Assembly (NCBI GenBank): GCA_029204225.1
Contig: CM055107.1
Coordinates: 3,292,706-3,356,705, forward strand
Source of the DNA: Diphasiastrum complanatum
Lineage: Eukaryota > Streptophyta > Lycopodiopsida > Lycopodiales > Lycopodiaceae
DNA: 64,000 nt
Direction: 5' to 3'
Position 1 is the stretch's first letter, and each line of letters opens with the position of its first letter. Made by a program: the position numbers and the translations under genes. Under the pieces are notes generated by a model, which had not been told where the DNA came from, did no database searches, and worked only from the letters and a program-made list of their open reading frames with translations. Shown here piece by piece: positions 39,801-54,000 of the stretch.

Positions 39801-42800
39801 AGGATTCACGAGCTTGGAGAGACTGGCTTGTGACACCTGCTACATCCAAGTTCTAGAGAAAAGAATCAGCTCATTCATCCATGTCATGATTTCTAAATTA
39901 TTGACACTTTATCCATAAGGTAGGGCATCAAGTTGTCTTTCACAAGTTCATGCTTTTTCCTCACTCGTCATCCATGAGTTTGGGACCCAACTGGCATTAA
40001 GAGTGCAATAGCTCACAACAAAAGGGTTTTCTTAGTATGCACTTGTTTAACAACCTACTGCTCATAAACTAGCATAGCTCCACCGTTTTAGGCCAAGCCC
40101 AATACCAACTACACACATTTATGAACTTAACATTCTTCCCCCCTTGATTTGATTTTGTCCTCATAATGGAAAATAAGAAAAATTATTCTTTATCAAATTA
40201 GTCTACTCCCAAGAATCCTCACCACAAGAATGTCCTTCCGGATGAACCAAAAGTTCAATTACCAAGCAATTTCTCAATTGCTGAGTTCTAAAGGTAGTGA
40301 TATTTTCAAGGAGATCGTCTTTTGATGCTAAACTATTCCGTTCATGTAAACTGAGCCTTCATTGACTCACATGATATATTGAATACACTCTAACATCCAC
40401 GAGAAGATCTAATTGATAAGCGAAAAATCCAGTTCTTCAAAAAATCTTATACAATCCTTTGAAACATGTCAGTAGTTTATAATGTTTGCTTGTACACAAG
40501 TCATTCATTGTCCAATGTTAAGTTCACAAGAAGTTCATTTCAAGACAACATAATTTTTAGCTCACTCTTGAGCACTCAAAACATTTCTTGCATATCATGC
40601 AAAAAATCAGCTACTTTCTAACACGAACATATCTTTATTCAACATTGACAACTGAACGTGGTCAAAGTCCATACTTGCATAAATGCATACATCCAGTCGC
40701 CAAATGCTTATCACAGTTATAAGCAAACCTAATCAAAGGAAAATACATTTCTCACTTAGATTGCTTATACAACACTTATGCTCTCAACTTATCCTCCATC
40801 GTCTGGTTATTCCTTTCCGTTTGACCATCTGATTCCGGATGACCAGAAAAATTGAAGCTAAGCGACGTCTTAAGTTTACAAAATATGGCCGAACAAAACT
40901 ATCCAATAAATTTGGAATCACAATCACTAACAATATTTGAATGCAAACCATAAAGCCTGAACAAGCATTCCACAAAGATCTAGGCTAAATCAAAACCTTT
41001 TGCAGTCTTTTATAGAGGAATATAGGTAGCTAACTTGGGAAGGCGATCAATTATTACCCAAATAGCATCATTACCTTTCAAAGTCCTAGGAAGACCAACT
41101 ACAAAATCCTTCGAAATACTCTCACCTCTTAGATGGAATTTCCAACGGTAACCATGGTCTCTAGCTTTTAGGCAATTAGCTTTAGTCATCTGGCACTATT
41201 TATATTTCGTAACATAAGATTCTATGACAAGTTTCCTCTTTGGCCTGCCGCCTGAAGAATCTCCTTTGCACCCAATCCAAGATTCCATGTATTCTCGAGT
41301 GAGCCCAAGATGCGCCATGACATTCAAATAAGATCTTGATATAGATAACAACGTCACTTGATACACACTTTTCCACTACAAAATAGCAACCTATTACAGA
41401 TGGAAAAAATTGATCTTTACCTTATCTTTCGTTATGATTTGAGCATCATGCCACTCAAATCTTATAGTATTAAGTACCCCTGACAATACATTTTTGTCCA
41501 ACAAGACCAAATACGGATCCTTCTCACAAAGACCCATTGACCAAAGGTAGGAAGCCATAAAGATCCTTGGAAACATTTATTCCACAAATACGGCTGAAAT
41601 AATCTGCAAATTGATTCTCGGGTTCTTTTAATACCTCAAACTTCAATTTCAAATTCTTGCATCATCTTAGCCTAGATTGTAACAATATTCATGGTTCTCA
41701 ATCAATATCTAACTCACAAAGAGTTCTCTAAGATATTGTGAACACCTTTCCCATTGGGAAAGAATTGTAACCTTGAACAATATATGCTACAAGGATACAA
41801 AGCACAAGCATCTCAGTACATATATGATTTAATATACTTGCTATGTGTACCTCATTCACAATGTAAGTATATAGTTAGAGATACACCAATAAACAGACAG
41901 CATCAGTGAATAATGTCCTCATTGTAAGTCTACATGACTAATCAAATAATCTTAGAACGAACATTCAGCATAATTGATATATCTAGGTGCAGGCCTTTAC
42001 AAGTAAACCAAATTTCTCCATATTCTAAATTTTTAGTAAGAAAGATGGCTTATCAAAGATAACCATCACCAAAGATGGCTTATCAACAAAAGCGATTGTC
42101 ACCAGATGATTCTCCCAATATGAATCTATTCCACGTAAGCATGCTGGATAAACCTTAGTACTCAAGAATATACAGTAGATTAATCAGGATTCGGCATGCC
42201 TTACCAAAGATCTTACTACACTCTTAACATAGCACACTCCAAAAGATTCAACTCACAGACAAGTAATCGCTATCTTTACCCAACTGAGAATCTTGCACTT
42301 TGTTACACCATAAAAATATTATTCATGTCTATAACCACAAATCTATGTGAAGGGATTCCGTATCCACTTTCACACAACATTTCCAAAAAAAACTTCGTCT
42401 TCATAATTCATTTCGCCACAATCAACCCTCATACTACCAAGTTCAAGATGATCAACCCTTCAAAAGGAATACGATAGAAGATCACCGGACTTACTCATGG
42501 AAATTAGTACTCCCCAAAATCCATACAACACAATAAAAATTTATGAGCATTGACCCATACGGTTAACCATAAGTTTGATCTCATTTCATTTAGAAGTAAT
42601 TAATTCTGCATGACAATGATACACATAATCATACTCAATATCCTACCCTTCAAATAAGATCAAAGTACGAAATTCTCTTCTATTCTCTTCCCCCCACTTT
42701 TAAAAAACTACCGGTTTCAAAAAGGAATATCCTATCAACAACAGATAAGATAAAGGACAAAGTAAGATTTTGAAAAAAAGACACTTGTAACTACTTACTA

Positions 42801-45800
42801 CACTCCAGTAAAATAATTATCACAACTTTATAAAAGATGAGACTTAACTCTATATAGAAATGTATCATGTCCAAACAACAACCAAATTGAAAGAGAATAG
42901 AATACCCTGTATTTATTTAAGGTGGCCATAAATTCTTTGAGTAGATTGATAAAATTGGATTGCCCACATAGTTTATATCAGAATCTCACATGATTTCTTC
43001 TAGAATAATAGGAATCATATCTCTATTTATATGTCATGCCAGATTTCCAAAAAGTAAATGTCAAACAGAACGAGAAATAGGCAATTTAAAGATACCATAG
43101 GGAATCTGGATCTTGCTTCAAAAATCCAAACAAAACACCCTAATTACATGACCATTAGTTATCAAAATATTGTAAGATATATGATATACCATGTCCAAGC
43201 TGACTCATTGCATAACAATATGTTTTCTCGGGAACCATACCACAAGCTTTTCCTCCAAAAACTACTTTACCCATTAATCAGGTTAGTTTCCATCTTTCAA
43301 ATCCTAAAATAGATCTGGAAACTCGTTCAATGACTTTTATTATAATAGTTTTTCAAAATTTCCAAGTACCCAACTAACTAAATGTCTAGTTGACTTTCTT
43401 GGGATTCCCTGATTCCAACACAACCTTGCTATTCAATAGAAAGAGTATTGTTCAACTTTAATTTGGTATACCTTGTCAAATGCATCAATTATTGGTTTGG
43501 TCACCATTCTAAGGGCCCACAAACGAATTGCTATTGACTAGTGACAACCTCTTAATAACTCACGGCATTCCTCGTCCATTGTTGATGGAAATATCAACGG
43601 AATGTACTCTTTTATCTTTCCATTTGGACCTAGTTTCCTAAACTTGAGTTTCATTAACGTCACTCATTTCCAAAAGGACTACTGATTTGTTGCACTTCTA
43701 AGTCTATATAAGGTGCCATTAGTGCTCTTAACAACTCCCCCACTAGAACGACTTATGGTGCATTCATCAAATCCCTCGTAAGATCTTATTTCCTTTTAAA
43801 AAAACGCTAAAAATCACCATTTAGCCTAATGTTTCCACGAGCCGCAGGTCGTTGGCAAACTACTATGATTCGTCAATGAATCGATCGGGTCCAATTCAAA
43901 CCAAAAAATAAACGGTTCTTTGACTTTGAACAATTTTTTGAACTTGCCATTAACAATTCTTTGTTTTGGCTTATCAATGTTTTGATTTGTATTCAAATGT
44001 TTACCTAGTGTATTGTGTGATGGATGTTTGATGATGGATCATGAATTACAATGTTAAGTGAAAGTCGGAGCATGCAATCTAGTTTGTGAAGTTTGAAATG
44101 TGTCCATTCAACATTGTCATGTGCACTCGTGATTCTGTGAACGCTGAATTGTGATATGGTTTCAGGCTTCAACTTTCTACTAGCAATAGTGAACTTTGGA
44201 ATGTATGTTTTCAATAGCAATCTCACATCTACAAGATTTCAGAAACATTGTAGACATTATGCAGGGACCAGGTTCAGAACCACAATTCATGCCGATTCTG
44301 AAAAGGTCGACTCTGAACTGGGTTTTTGGCAATTCTTTTTCTATTTGTACTTTCAATTCTTACGATACTAAAACGTATCACGCATGGCAAGCCTCAACTG
44401 ATGCTACTTGGGAGACCACGCACAATTTGTGTGCACTACTACCCTAGATTTGTCATCACGGATGATGTTTTCTAAGGGTGAAGGGATGCTAGATGATTTT
44501 GCTCCCTATCCCATTTGTACATATTTTATGACAATTGATTGTATATATGTAACAATGCTGCTCATTCCGTTCTCGAACGCGACCCGGAACGTGATCCCGA
44601 ACGCGATCTGGGGAATCCCAATAGGTTTCTCGGAATGCAAATTTTTTTGTTTTTTATTTTGCTTTGGGTGCGAATATCTTGCTCAACAGAATACGAGTAC
44701 ATTATACAGTGCCAACAGTATCTGTATCTATAATTAACCGGATCAATATGGCTCTAGCCTCTATGCAATATTATTTTTGCCTCTTTCCAGTTTATCAATA
44801 TGTTGTTCATCTGATGCGTTCACTGATGATTTCCGGGTTCATTTAATACTAACTAAACTATAAATAAAATAAAATAAAAAATTGGCCATTAGTCTTTTTT
44901 CCACAAACAAAAAAAAAAGCGATCTGGGTCGCGGATCGCTAACGTTTCGGAACGCACGTGCCGGAACGATTTTGCAGCGGATTGCGATCCGTTGCAACAT
45001 TGATACGTAATTATCAAATGGCTTGAAACTGACCCATGGTGACCTTTGTAATTACATAGAATAGAAACTTTTGAATCTGTGATAATGTCAACCAATAAAA
45101 CTAAAACTTGAATATGATCAACTTTACTTTGATACCATATTGCAGAATTGAGATTTACCAAAAATGTAAAAAATTTCCGAAGTCATATAGACTTAGCAAG
45201 CAATTTCTAAAGTTGTCTGAAACCTCAAAACAATAAACTTCAAATGAAAGAGTTTTCTATTTCCAACCTTCAGAAGCCACTTGGAGTTGGCACCCTACCT
45301 TAGTGACCCTATTGATTGTCATACAATTAAAATAATCAACGACCATACGAGGTAACAATGAGCACAATGTGTTAGCCAGTATTTTGGGAATCTAAATGAA
45401 TTATTGATTCCCCACGTAACCTAGAGCATGAACACCAAGTACCTAACCACATGTCCGTAACTTTCTAGTGATATCAAATATGTATGAATCATTTGGATGG
45501 ACAAATAATAATACATCGAATTTGCAAAGAAGCAACAATGAATTTGAGAACAAGAAAACATTTTCATTTAGAGGCATATGATTCAACAAAAGGCAATTTG
45601 CTGCTAGAAAAATTCAAGCTTTTTCAATAAATGATGTTTAATGCTAGGAGTAGACAAGTTTTCAAGTTACAAAGTCTAAAACTCATGAGGAGCTTTATAC
45701 CTTGGCGATTGCCTTCGCACAATCCCATGCATCCTTGTAACCTGCATCACCCTGATAAACTACAATCAAAGGTCTTGCAACAAGAGTGCGTCACTCTATA

Positions 45801-48800
45801 TCTACTTAAAATACATAGAGATGAATTGGTTATTTACTTCAAGACTAAGATGGATATATAGTCATGCAACTTGACATTCTTAGCAAAAGTCAAACCAAAA
45901 TCATAGCCTCTTATGGAGAAAACCAAGAACATATTTTATAGTCATATTACCAAATGATGATAAGTTTGTGCTTTTATACATTAGCATATTTAGTACAAGA
46001 ATAAGGGGAAATACTCTTGAAGGAAATCTCTAGCTGAAATCTTAGAAGTTTCTTTCTGAGGAAAACTTCATCTTAGACCGGACAAACTAATATATTGCTC
46101 ATTTCATATGTTTATTCTTATGAGCTTATCACATGAGTGTAAAAAACCACTTGCTAAGTAAGGTTTCAGACAAATCATTATTGTTTCCACCAAAGAATCG
46201 TTCACAATTTACCACATACATATGACAAATTGCAATGAATCCAAAACAAAAGCGTGGCATAAGAAAATTATTGATCTGGAATCTAAAAATGTCACATGGA
46301 GAACGATGGCATTGAGGATGCAAGAGACAAGGCCTTGCAATACTCCAATATTCTACACAAACAACTAAAGTACAAAAAAGGAAAACAAAAGTGTGGTCTA
46401 AGAACTCCTTGGATCCTCAACTTGTGATTAACAAACACTCACAAGCTAGAAATAGAACAAACCAACCCAAACACAATTGCATATCGACCTGAGATTACTA
46501 TTGGTCATCACCCAATCTAGTGTTTTGCTCCTAGCTATGGCATCCCCATACTACCATAATCCCCACGGGGTTGTGATGTAAGCCTGAAGTTCGAGTAGAT
46601 AGTAAGAACTCTCACTAAAGCATCAAGAAAGCACTGATCTTAATAATGATTTTTTGTCTACCCGCCAAATTCTAGATCATCAAAAGAACTCATACTAAGA
46701 GAGGTACCCAATTTGTGAAATATTGCCAACCAAAAGTGTCTAGCAAATCATCTATCCGGATCAATCGTTATGTCATGGCTGGTCCATAGAGTCAATACCC
46801 TCGCTCTACAAATATCTGAGTAAAGTCAAAAGCCTTTGCAGTTATCTTCAAAGTTCACAAAAATGAACCTAACTAGTTTTGTAAGGCGATCAACTATTTC
46901 CCAATCGCATCACTACCTTTTCGTGTTCTCAGAAGAACAACTATGAAATTCATAGAAATGTTGTCCAGCCTCTTATTGGGAATTTCTAATGGATGCAACT
47001 TATAAGGGAAAGCTCCTCAAGATCCTCCTGCTTACAAGACAAACACAATGGAAAACACACTATGGAGAAACCACCCAACCATGTAGAAGCAACCAATCAA
47101 CTCTAGAAGCTTCACCCCCAAGCCAAGGAATAGGAAGCATAAAAGTAGAGTGAGAGCCTAGCAATGAATCAACCATAAGGTGAGGTAGTAGGGCGAGTTT
47201 GGCCTCCTTATATAGAGCCTAGAACCACCTATGCACTTAGTCATGCAAGGTCCCAACATAGATTCATCTAGAATAGAGTCTCTATGCATGGATCCTCTAT
47301 TCATAGAATTGCTATTGATAACTCTACACATGCACATACGGTCCCAAACCTTGTACTAACTCCATTTACTGTGTTCTGGCCCTCAGAAGCTTATTAATTA
47401 CTTGTGGGTCACATCCAGTATGATGTGGCATAACTAATAAGCTTGATTCACTGGAGTACCGGGTATCCAAGTCTAGGAGTATACTGAATCCTACGTTCAA
47501 GACGTGGACATAACATTCTTTTCAGTCCCCTGAAAATCTATTTTAGCTAAGTACAAGGAAGATGTAAAGACATTAGTAAATGTTAAAAGTGAATTACTGT
47601 AGGAAAAAGTCTGAAACAATTTCATTTCTATCCTATACCTGGGTTGAATCACCGATATACAAAAATCATCCACTAGTATGAAAAAACAGTACTAGTCTGA
47701 TCTTTTGCATACAATTCACTATAGGATTTAACCGAATTACTTTTGATCAGTTCCTATCAATTACAATTTTTCCAATAAAATTGGATTGTTTTTCCTTTTT
47801 ATTGACTGGTTTGGCATTACTCCATCAAGTTGACAAAAACTATCCAAACTAAGAATATGAAATTACATGAATGGAAATCCTACCAATAGGATTTCAGTAA
47901 CTCTTAATCTATATCCAGCTAGATTTCACTGCCCGGATAAAGAGTTCTGTCACCACTCATTCTATCTGGCCATTTCATATTGTTTGACGCTTTTAAATTT
48001 AAATTTGACGAGTATTTTGCTCAAACGTTCACTTGACCCATTTCTAACAATCAGTATCGATTAGAAATATATCAGACAAGCATAGTTGCAGTGAATCGCG
48101 ATTCGCTAGTAGAATCACGATTCGCTGCAAAGAATTGTTCAAAGAATCGATCTTAAAAATATATATATTTATGCATTTTTTTACCTCCTCGCGGACAGAA
48201 TCGCGCCAGCCGTGGAGGAGGCAAATTTTTTTTTATGAGCTGTAGGCGTCCGATCTTCGCGAGTGAATAATCGGCAGGCATCTACTCGGCGATACGGAGG
48301 TGGTGTGCACAATTCCAGAGGGATCTAAGCTTCTTGGAGAGCGAATTCATCAGTTTTTTATATTTGGTAAGTGTAGGCTTGATTTTTTGAAAGTGTTGAC
48401 ATTGAGTTCCAGGCAACCAAATCGAGCGTAGTTTGGCTCTAGACCACCTTTCTTCATGCCCATGGTGATTCCTACGGCATCAGTTTCAGCCGTTATGGCA
48501 CGCCCAGCGAGATTTGAACACCACATTCCAAAAACTTGTGTATTTTTGCCGTTTTCACAAAATGACTTGTGGGCAACCGATTCAGGTGATGTCTGAGCCT
48601 GGAATGCATTTCCACATACCTGCAGAGACTCCTGTGACCTCCGTTCCGCCCGTCTACGTCCATATCACAAATTTCAATTTCCATGCCATAATTCCATGTT
48701 TTTTAGGGTTTAGGCGTGGACCATCGTGCAAGCATCTGCCAGGGGCGTGGTTTAGGCCCACACTGCACTCCTTTACGCCTGCACGGACTCCCACGCTAAC

Positions 48801-50979
48801 GTCAGTCGCCCGTTATCACTCGTACTGAAATAATTCTATCTTACACCCTAATCTCATGTGTTTTTTGGCACTTGCTATGATGTGTGAATTGGAATCGTTG
48901 TGATGTATGCTCTGATATTTTGAGCTCTATTTGAGCTCGGTAATGTTGTTCAATGCAATGTATTTTTTTCTACTGAACGTTTGCTTGATTATTTTTTATT
49001 TGCAGGTTTGATCTCGTGTTGATACGATGCCGGTGCAGGACCGAGGCCTTTGGGCCGAGGTTGAGCTTACCGACGGGGATGTGGCTACACACCATGGCGC
49101 AGATGGAGATGCTTGCATTGCGGTGGTCACTTCACGGAATCACTCACCAGGGCTAGGGCTCACTTGCTGCGGGTCAAAGGGCCATGTACGGGCCCGATAC
49201 TGCATCATAGGGTTCTAGACAGGGACAGGTAGCAGGAGCAGCTACAGGCAGGCAGGCAGCAGGGCTCACACGTAGGCAGGCAGGGCCTACCAAGGGTATT
49301 GGGCCCAGTACATCACAGGCAGGGCATGGTACAGCTGTTGGGCATAGGACATCACAGGCTGGGCATGTTACAGGGCAGAGCATGGTACAGGTGCAGGGCC
49401 TAGTACAGCACCTTCAGTTCCATCCGCAACAACAGCACGACCATCAGATGAGCATGTTGGTTCAGCGGCAGCGGGTCCTTCTCGTCCCTCCTCCTCGACA
49501 GCAGATGCACCACATGCTTCGGCATCTGCTGCCAGTGAGAGTGACACACCCACAGATCAGCCATCCGTTGGGCATGCTAGACCACGAGCGCCATATATAC
49601 AGCAGAGAGGGGTTATGCCCTGGCAGCAGACCCTTGATCGATAATGGGGGGCAGAGAGAGCAGCAGGCCCGATGCACTCGACTGTGTGGCCAGTTCTTTT
49701 ACGAGTGCGGCATTGCTTTTGTTGTTGCTGACACTTGGGTGTTAGGGGAGTTCTGTGCACAGATGGCGGCCGTGGATGCTACATGGACACCTCCCAAGTG
49801 AGAGGCACTGCGAGGCAAGTTGCTTCGTCAGGAGGAGGAGACCATCACGCAGGAGCTAAGTTCCATTCGCTCAGCTTGGCAAGAGTAAGTACCTTGTCTT
49901 TATGATCTCTTTGCATGTGTCGCCCCTTGTGGCGCTCTACCCGAGAGAGGGACGATCCGAAGCTCCATCGGGGATGGCCTGGACCAGGTACGTGTGAGAA
50001 ATCGGTTGGTAGCAATGTTACTGCAGTATTGTACTCATTGGTAGTGTGTGAATTCGAGGGAACTTACACGTGCCATGTTTTTTCTTCTGCCAACAGGTCC
50101 GATGCTGGCTAACATTGCACGCCAGCTTCTCACATTTGAGCGCTTCCAGTTTCCTTTCGATGGAGAGCAGAGTCGGCGAAGGGAGGATCAGCTGAGGCCC
50201 GTTACATGGTGGTGCATCCACGGGCGCAGCACTGGTGACCTGCGGTGATTGGCCAAGAGAGTCCTTGCATAGGACTGTTTAGCAGGAGCTTGCGAGCAGA
50301 ATTGGAGCACCTGGGCCTTGTATCACACGCAAAAGAGGAACAGGTTATCCATTGAGCAGTGCAGGCGGTTGGTGTTTGTGAACACCAACGGCCGTATGCT
50401 GAGGCGCATGCGAGGAGAGGGCCAGATGCTTGAGGTGAGTCACATCATCACCCCTTTTTTCTTGCTATGCTTTGATGAATTGAATTGCTTTCGAAATATG
50501 CAGTGAGTTGCAAAGTACACAGGAATGGAGCATCACAGGCAGCCGTCGGCCAGGCATCATCGTAGTGGGTAGGGCAATCCCAGGTTCACAGCCACTTGAC
50601 ACACAGACACAACGGAGTAGACACAGGGCTGGGGGCAACCAGATGGGGGCCAGAGGAGGGGAGAGAGGCAGAGGCAGAGGTAGAGGTAGAAGTAGAGGCA
50701 GGGGGAGGGGGAGGGGGAGGATCCAAAGCTAAAGCACGCAGCAGAGAGCCAGAGCACGCAGCAGAGCCAGGGCCAGATTCGGACGATTTATCCTACCATG
50801 ACTCTGACGAGTCTTAGTTGTATAGTTTTCATTACGTTCATGAAACATCATTGTACCCCATTTTGGTGCCATGTGGCCCGATACTATATATTATGATGAT
50901 CCTATTCACAGCATTGTCATGATTCAGTATTGTTCTTTGTGGTTTTAGTTGAGTAGCTTCGGTTTTATGGGTTATGGTT

Positions 50980-51014
<35 letters not shown>

Positions 51015-54000
51015 GGTTGAAAAATGTTTCATTTAAGGTTTAGTAGGTTCAGAATGATTCAGCAGGGTTTTTGTTCAGCATGGTTTTTGTTCCATTTGTT
51101 GTGATCTGAGAGAGAGATAAAGAGAGAGAGAGAGGGAGATTCCTACTATGTTCATTGGGGGAATGCCCCAATGTGTTCTCTTTTTTTTGTTAATTTTTAT
51201 ATTGAATGCAGCTATGGCGTAAACCTGGGAGTTCATGCACCTAAATTGGACCATCCTGCATCCGAAACAGTCGGAAAACTACACAGTCATAATGCTCTCA
51301 GTCAGAGCTTTCATCTGATACCCATATTGCCCAAAAAAAATTCAAAAAAAAAAAATCGATTCTGCATGATTCTGAGAAAATCCCGAAACGCGATTCTGAA
51401 TCGCGTTTCGGATTGCAATTCAGAATCGCGGTGCATCTATGCAGACAAGTAACCGATTTTGAATTTTGAAATTCAACATAAAAGGAAAAAATTCAATTTT
51501 AACTTTCAACCTGGTAGTACCATACTCCAAAAGTTAAAAAATCATTCAGTAAAAACTGCCGGCAAATTCATTGCGGTTCCTTCTGTCAATTTTAAATTAT
51601 CTATCATCGGGACATAATTTAGCCTTAGTGAAAACATTGTGACTAACTCTAACTGATAAATTCAGCATAGTCAATTCACTAATCCAAACACATTCCATAG
51701 ATAACAAAAAATTGACCAAAATTTCAATTTTTCGGAAAAACTCGACTTTTGGTTCATTTTACGGAATTCAAAAAATTCTGACGAAAATACTGTTCAAAAG
51801 GCAATCGAAATCAAAAAATCGAAATACTGTTCGATTCCTATGTCACTAAACCAATGTCTAACTGGCATGCAAAGCACACTACATCAGTCACAAAACATCA
51901 TTACGGAATTTTTTACGTAAACTTCAGTTTACGGAATTTGTCAACCAAATATCACTAATTTGTGACCCAACCGTCAGAGCACATGCGTATGACCACTCAA
52001 TTCGACTATAAATCCTTCATGCATGTCGAAATCACACTGAGAATCAACATGAAATCAATCCATGCAAGCACAGTACCACAAATTAGGGAAAAGACTAGCA
52101 TGCAATCAGAATAATTACGGATTTTGCAAATTTTGCTCACAAAACTGCCAAAATTTCAAACAGCCATAACTTTGGCTACAATGCACCAAATTAGGCGTTG
52201 TAAAGCACAATACGGAGGGAGACCAAGTAACCGAGACAGTTGCCACATCATCCTACCACCTAGGCTTCACACGTGTGAGAACTATGCAGTCATAATTCTG
52301 TAGTACGGCGCATTTCTACAAGGCCAAATCTTGCAAAATCATGCAAACACCCCCCAAGCTCAAAAGTGATGTTACCAACAGTCTTAAATGGTCAATTGGA
52401 CTTCCGTGAAGCATTCATACTGGTCCTAAGAAGTAGTATAGGCTGAGAACGAAGATTTCTTGGTTTGTAGAAGTCAAAATAGCTCCAAACTTTATGGAGA
52501 TGAAGCATAAGCCTCCGGCCATCAATTTACAGGTCTGATAGCTTGCTGGGAAGGTAAAAAGGAATGTTAATCATGCTGTAAAAATTTCCAGCATGATCTC
52601 CTTATGGATTGGGAGCAATCCATCCCCCAAAAACCACAAAAATAAGCTATTTTTTGATCTTTTTTGACCTTCTACAAGCCCAATTCATGGAATTCTTGGC
52701 TCTAACTTCAAGGACAGCTTCAAGAGACTTTGGTTCAACTCTTTACAAGCTCTACATGGTGCTTTATAGCCACCTACTATCCAACTTTATGAAAAAAACA
52801 AGCAAAACTGATGATTTTTGGCTATTTTCCGATTTTTTCTTCACTATAAAGTGGAAATTCATGACATGCAACTCTTTCTCAACCACATGCAAACCAATTT
52901 ATAGAATTATAGCCATATAATTGATCTGATCTTGCTATATTTTGGTTCTTCCTATCTATTTTGTGTCAAAAAGCATGAAAAACCAAGCAATTTTGATCAA
53001 AACATAGCCTAGGATCAAAAATCATGAAAAGAACCGGCATGCATCATTAATGATCCCTAAAATGAAAGTACACTTGCTGGAAAATTCAGATCTACATAAG
53101 ATTTGAGCTACACAAGAAAAAGCTCCAAGAAAGCATCACAAATTGGCTTTCTAGGACAATTCTCCATAAAACCCGAAAAAAATTTTCGAGACAAATGGAT
53201 CTTAGCAACATGCAAATGAAAACCAGGATAGTACACCCACTTGCCATCTTGCTATCCACTTGGAAGAGAATTCCAATTGATCCACACCAAAATTTTGACG
53301 AAAGGTAGCACTTCTCCGAGTTCTCGAATCTTCGTAAGCCTTGTTCTGATACCACTATAAGGGAAAGCTCCTCAAGATCCTGCTTACAAGACAAATACAA
53401 TGGAAAACACACTATGGAGAAAACCAAGTAGAAGCAACCAATCAACTCTAGAAGCTTCATTCCCAAGCCAAGGAATAGGAAGCATAAAAGTAGAGTGAGA
53501 GCCTGGCAATGAATCAACCATAAGGTGAGGTAGTAGGGCGAGTTTGGTTTCCTTATATAGAGCCTAGAACCACCTGTGCACTTAGTCATGCAAGGTCCCA
53601 ATTCCCCTATACATAGATTCATCTAGAATAGAGTCTCTATGCATGGATCCTCTATTCATAGAATTGCTATTGATAACTCCCCACATGCACATACGGGCCA
53701 AACCTTGTATTAACTCCATTTAGTGTGTTGTGGGCCTCACAAGGTTATTAATTACTTGCGGGTCACATCTAGTATAATGGGGAATAAACCAGGCTGGATG
53801 GGTGGACCATGGGCATTGCCCCATGCATGGCAGTTTCTGCACCTAAGTGAGAGCACCTACTGAGCACATATGAAGGAGCAACAGTAGCGACTGGGCCCGG
53901 TACAGATTGGTGGGCAGCTGGGTTTTATTGGCATAGAATCAAGGGCTGGCAGTAGTGGCACAAGGCCATCACAACCTAGTTCATTAGTAGCAGGCCCATC

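Larger units (their letters stand above)
48081..51441 (+). mobile_element. hAT transposon (3,361 bp) with perfect 8-bp duplication
   Basis: Flanked by CAGACAAG at 48073-48080 and 51442-51449. Ends CATAGTTGCA... and ...TGCATCTATG form imperfect inverted repeats. GAATCGCGATTC-type palindromes lie just inside both ends. It encodes broken hAT transposase segments in plus sense at 49670-49887 and 50098-50440. The catalytic middle is absent. Confidence 0.9.
47516..53356 (-). mobile_element. Internal region of minus-strand LTR element, interrupted by hAT
   Basis: It lies between two matching LTRs. The primer site TGGTATCAGAAC is at 53343-53354 on the minus strand. 47560-47860 resembles 59490-59850. 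No intact gag or pol is recognisable. Almost 3.4 kb is a later hAT insertion (48081-51441). Confidence 0.65.

Noticed and set aside
50508-50732. RG-rich RNA-binding-like ORF
   Set aside because: It comes from a GA/GGA-rich stretch at the end of the hAT element; an overlapping frame ending [12 protein letters not shown] looks more like the transposase tail.
53092-53622. 176-codon minus ORF as a membrane protein gene
   Set aside because: It runs across a primer-binding site and LTR; the hydrophobicity is a by-product of T-rich LTR sequence.
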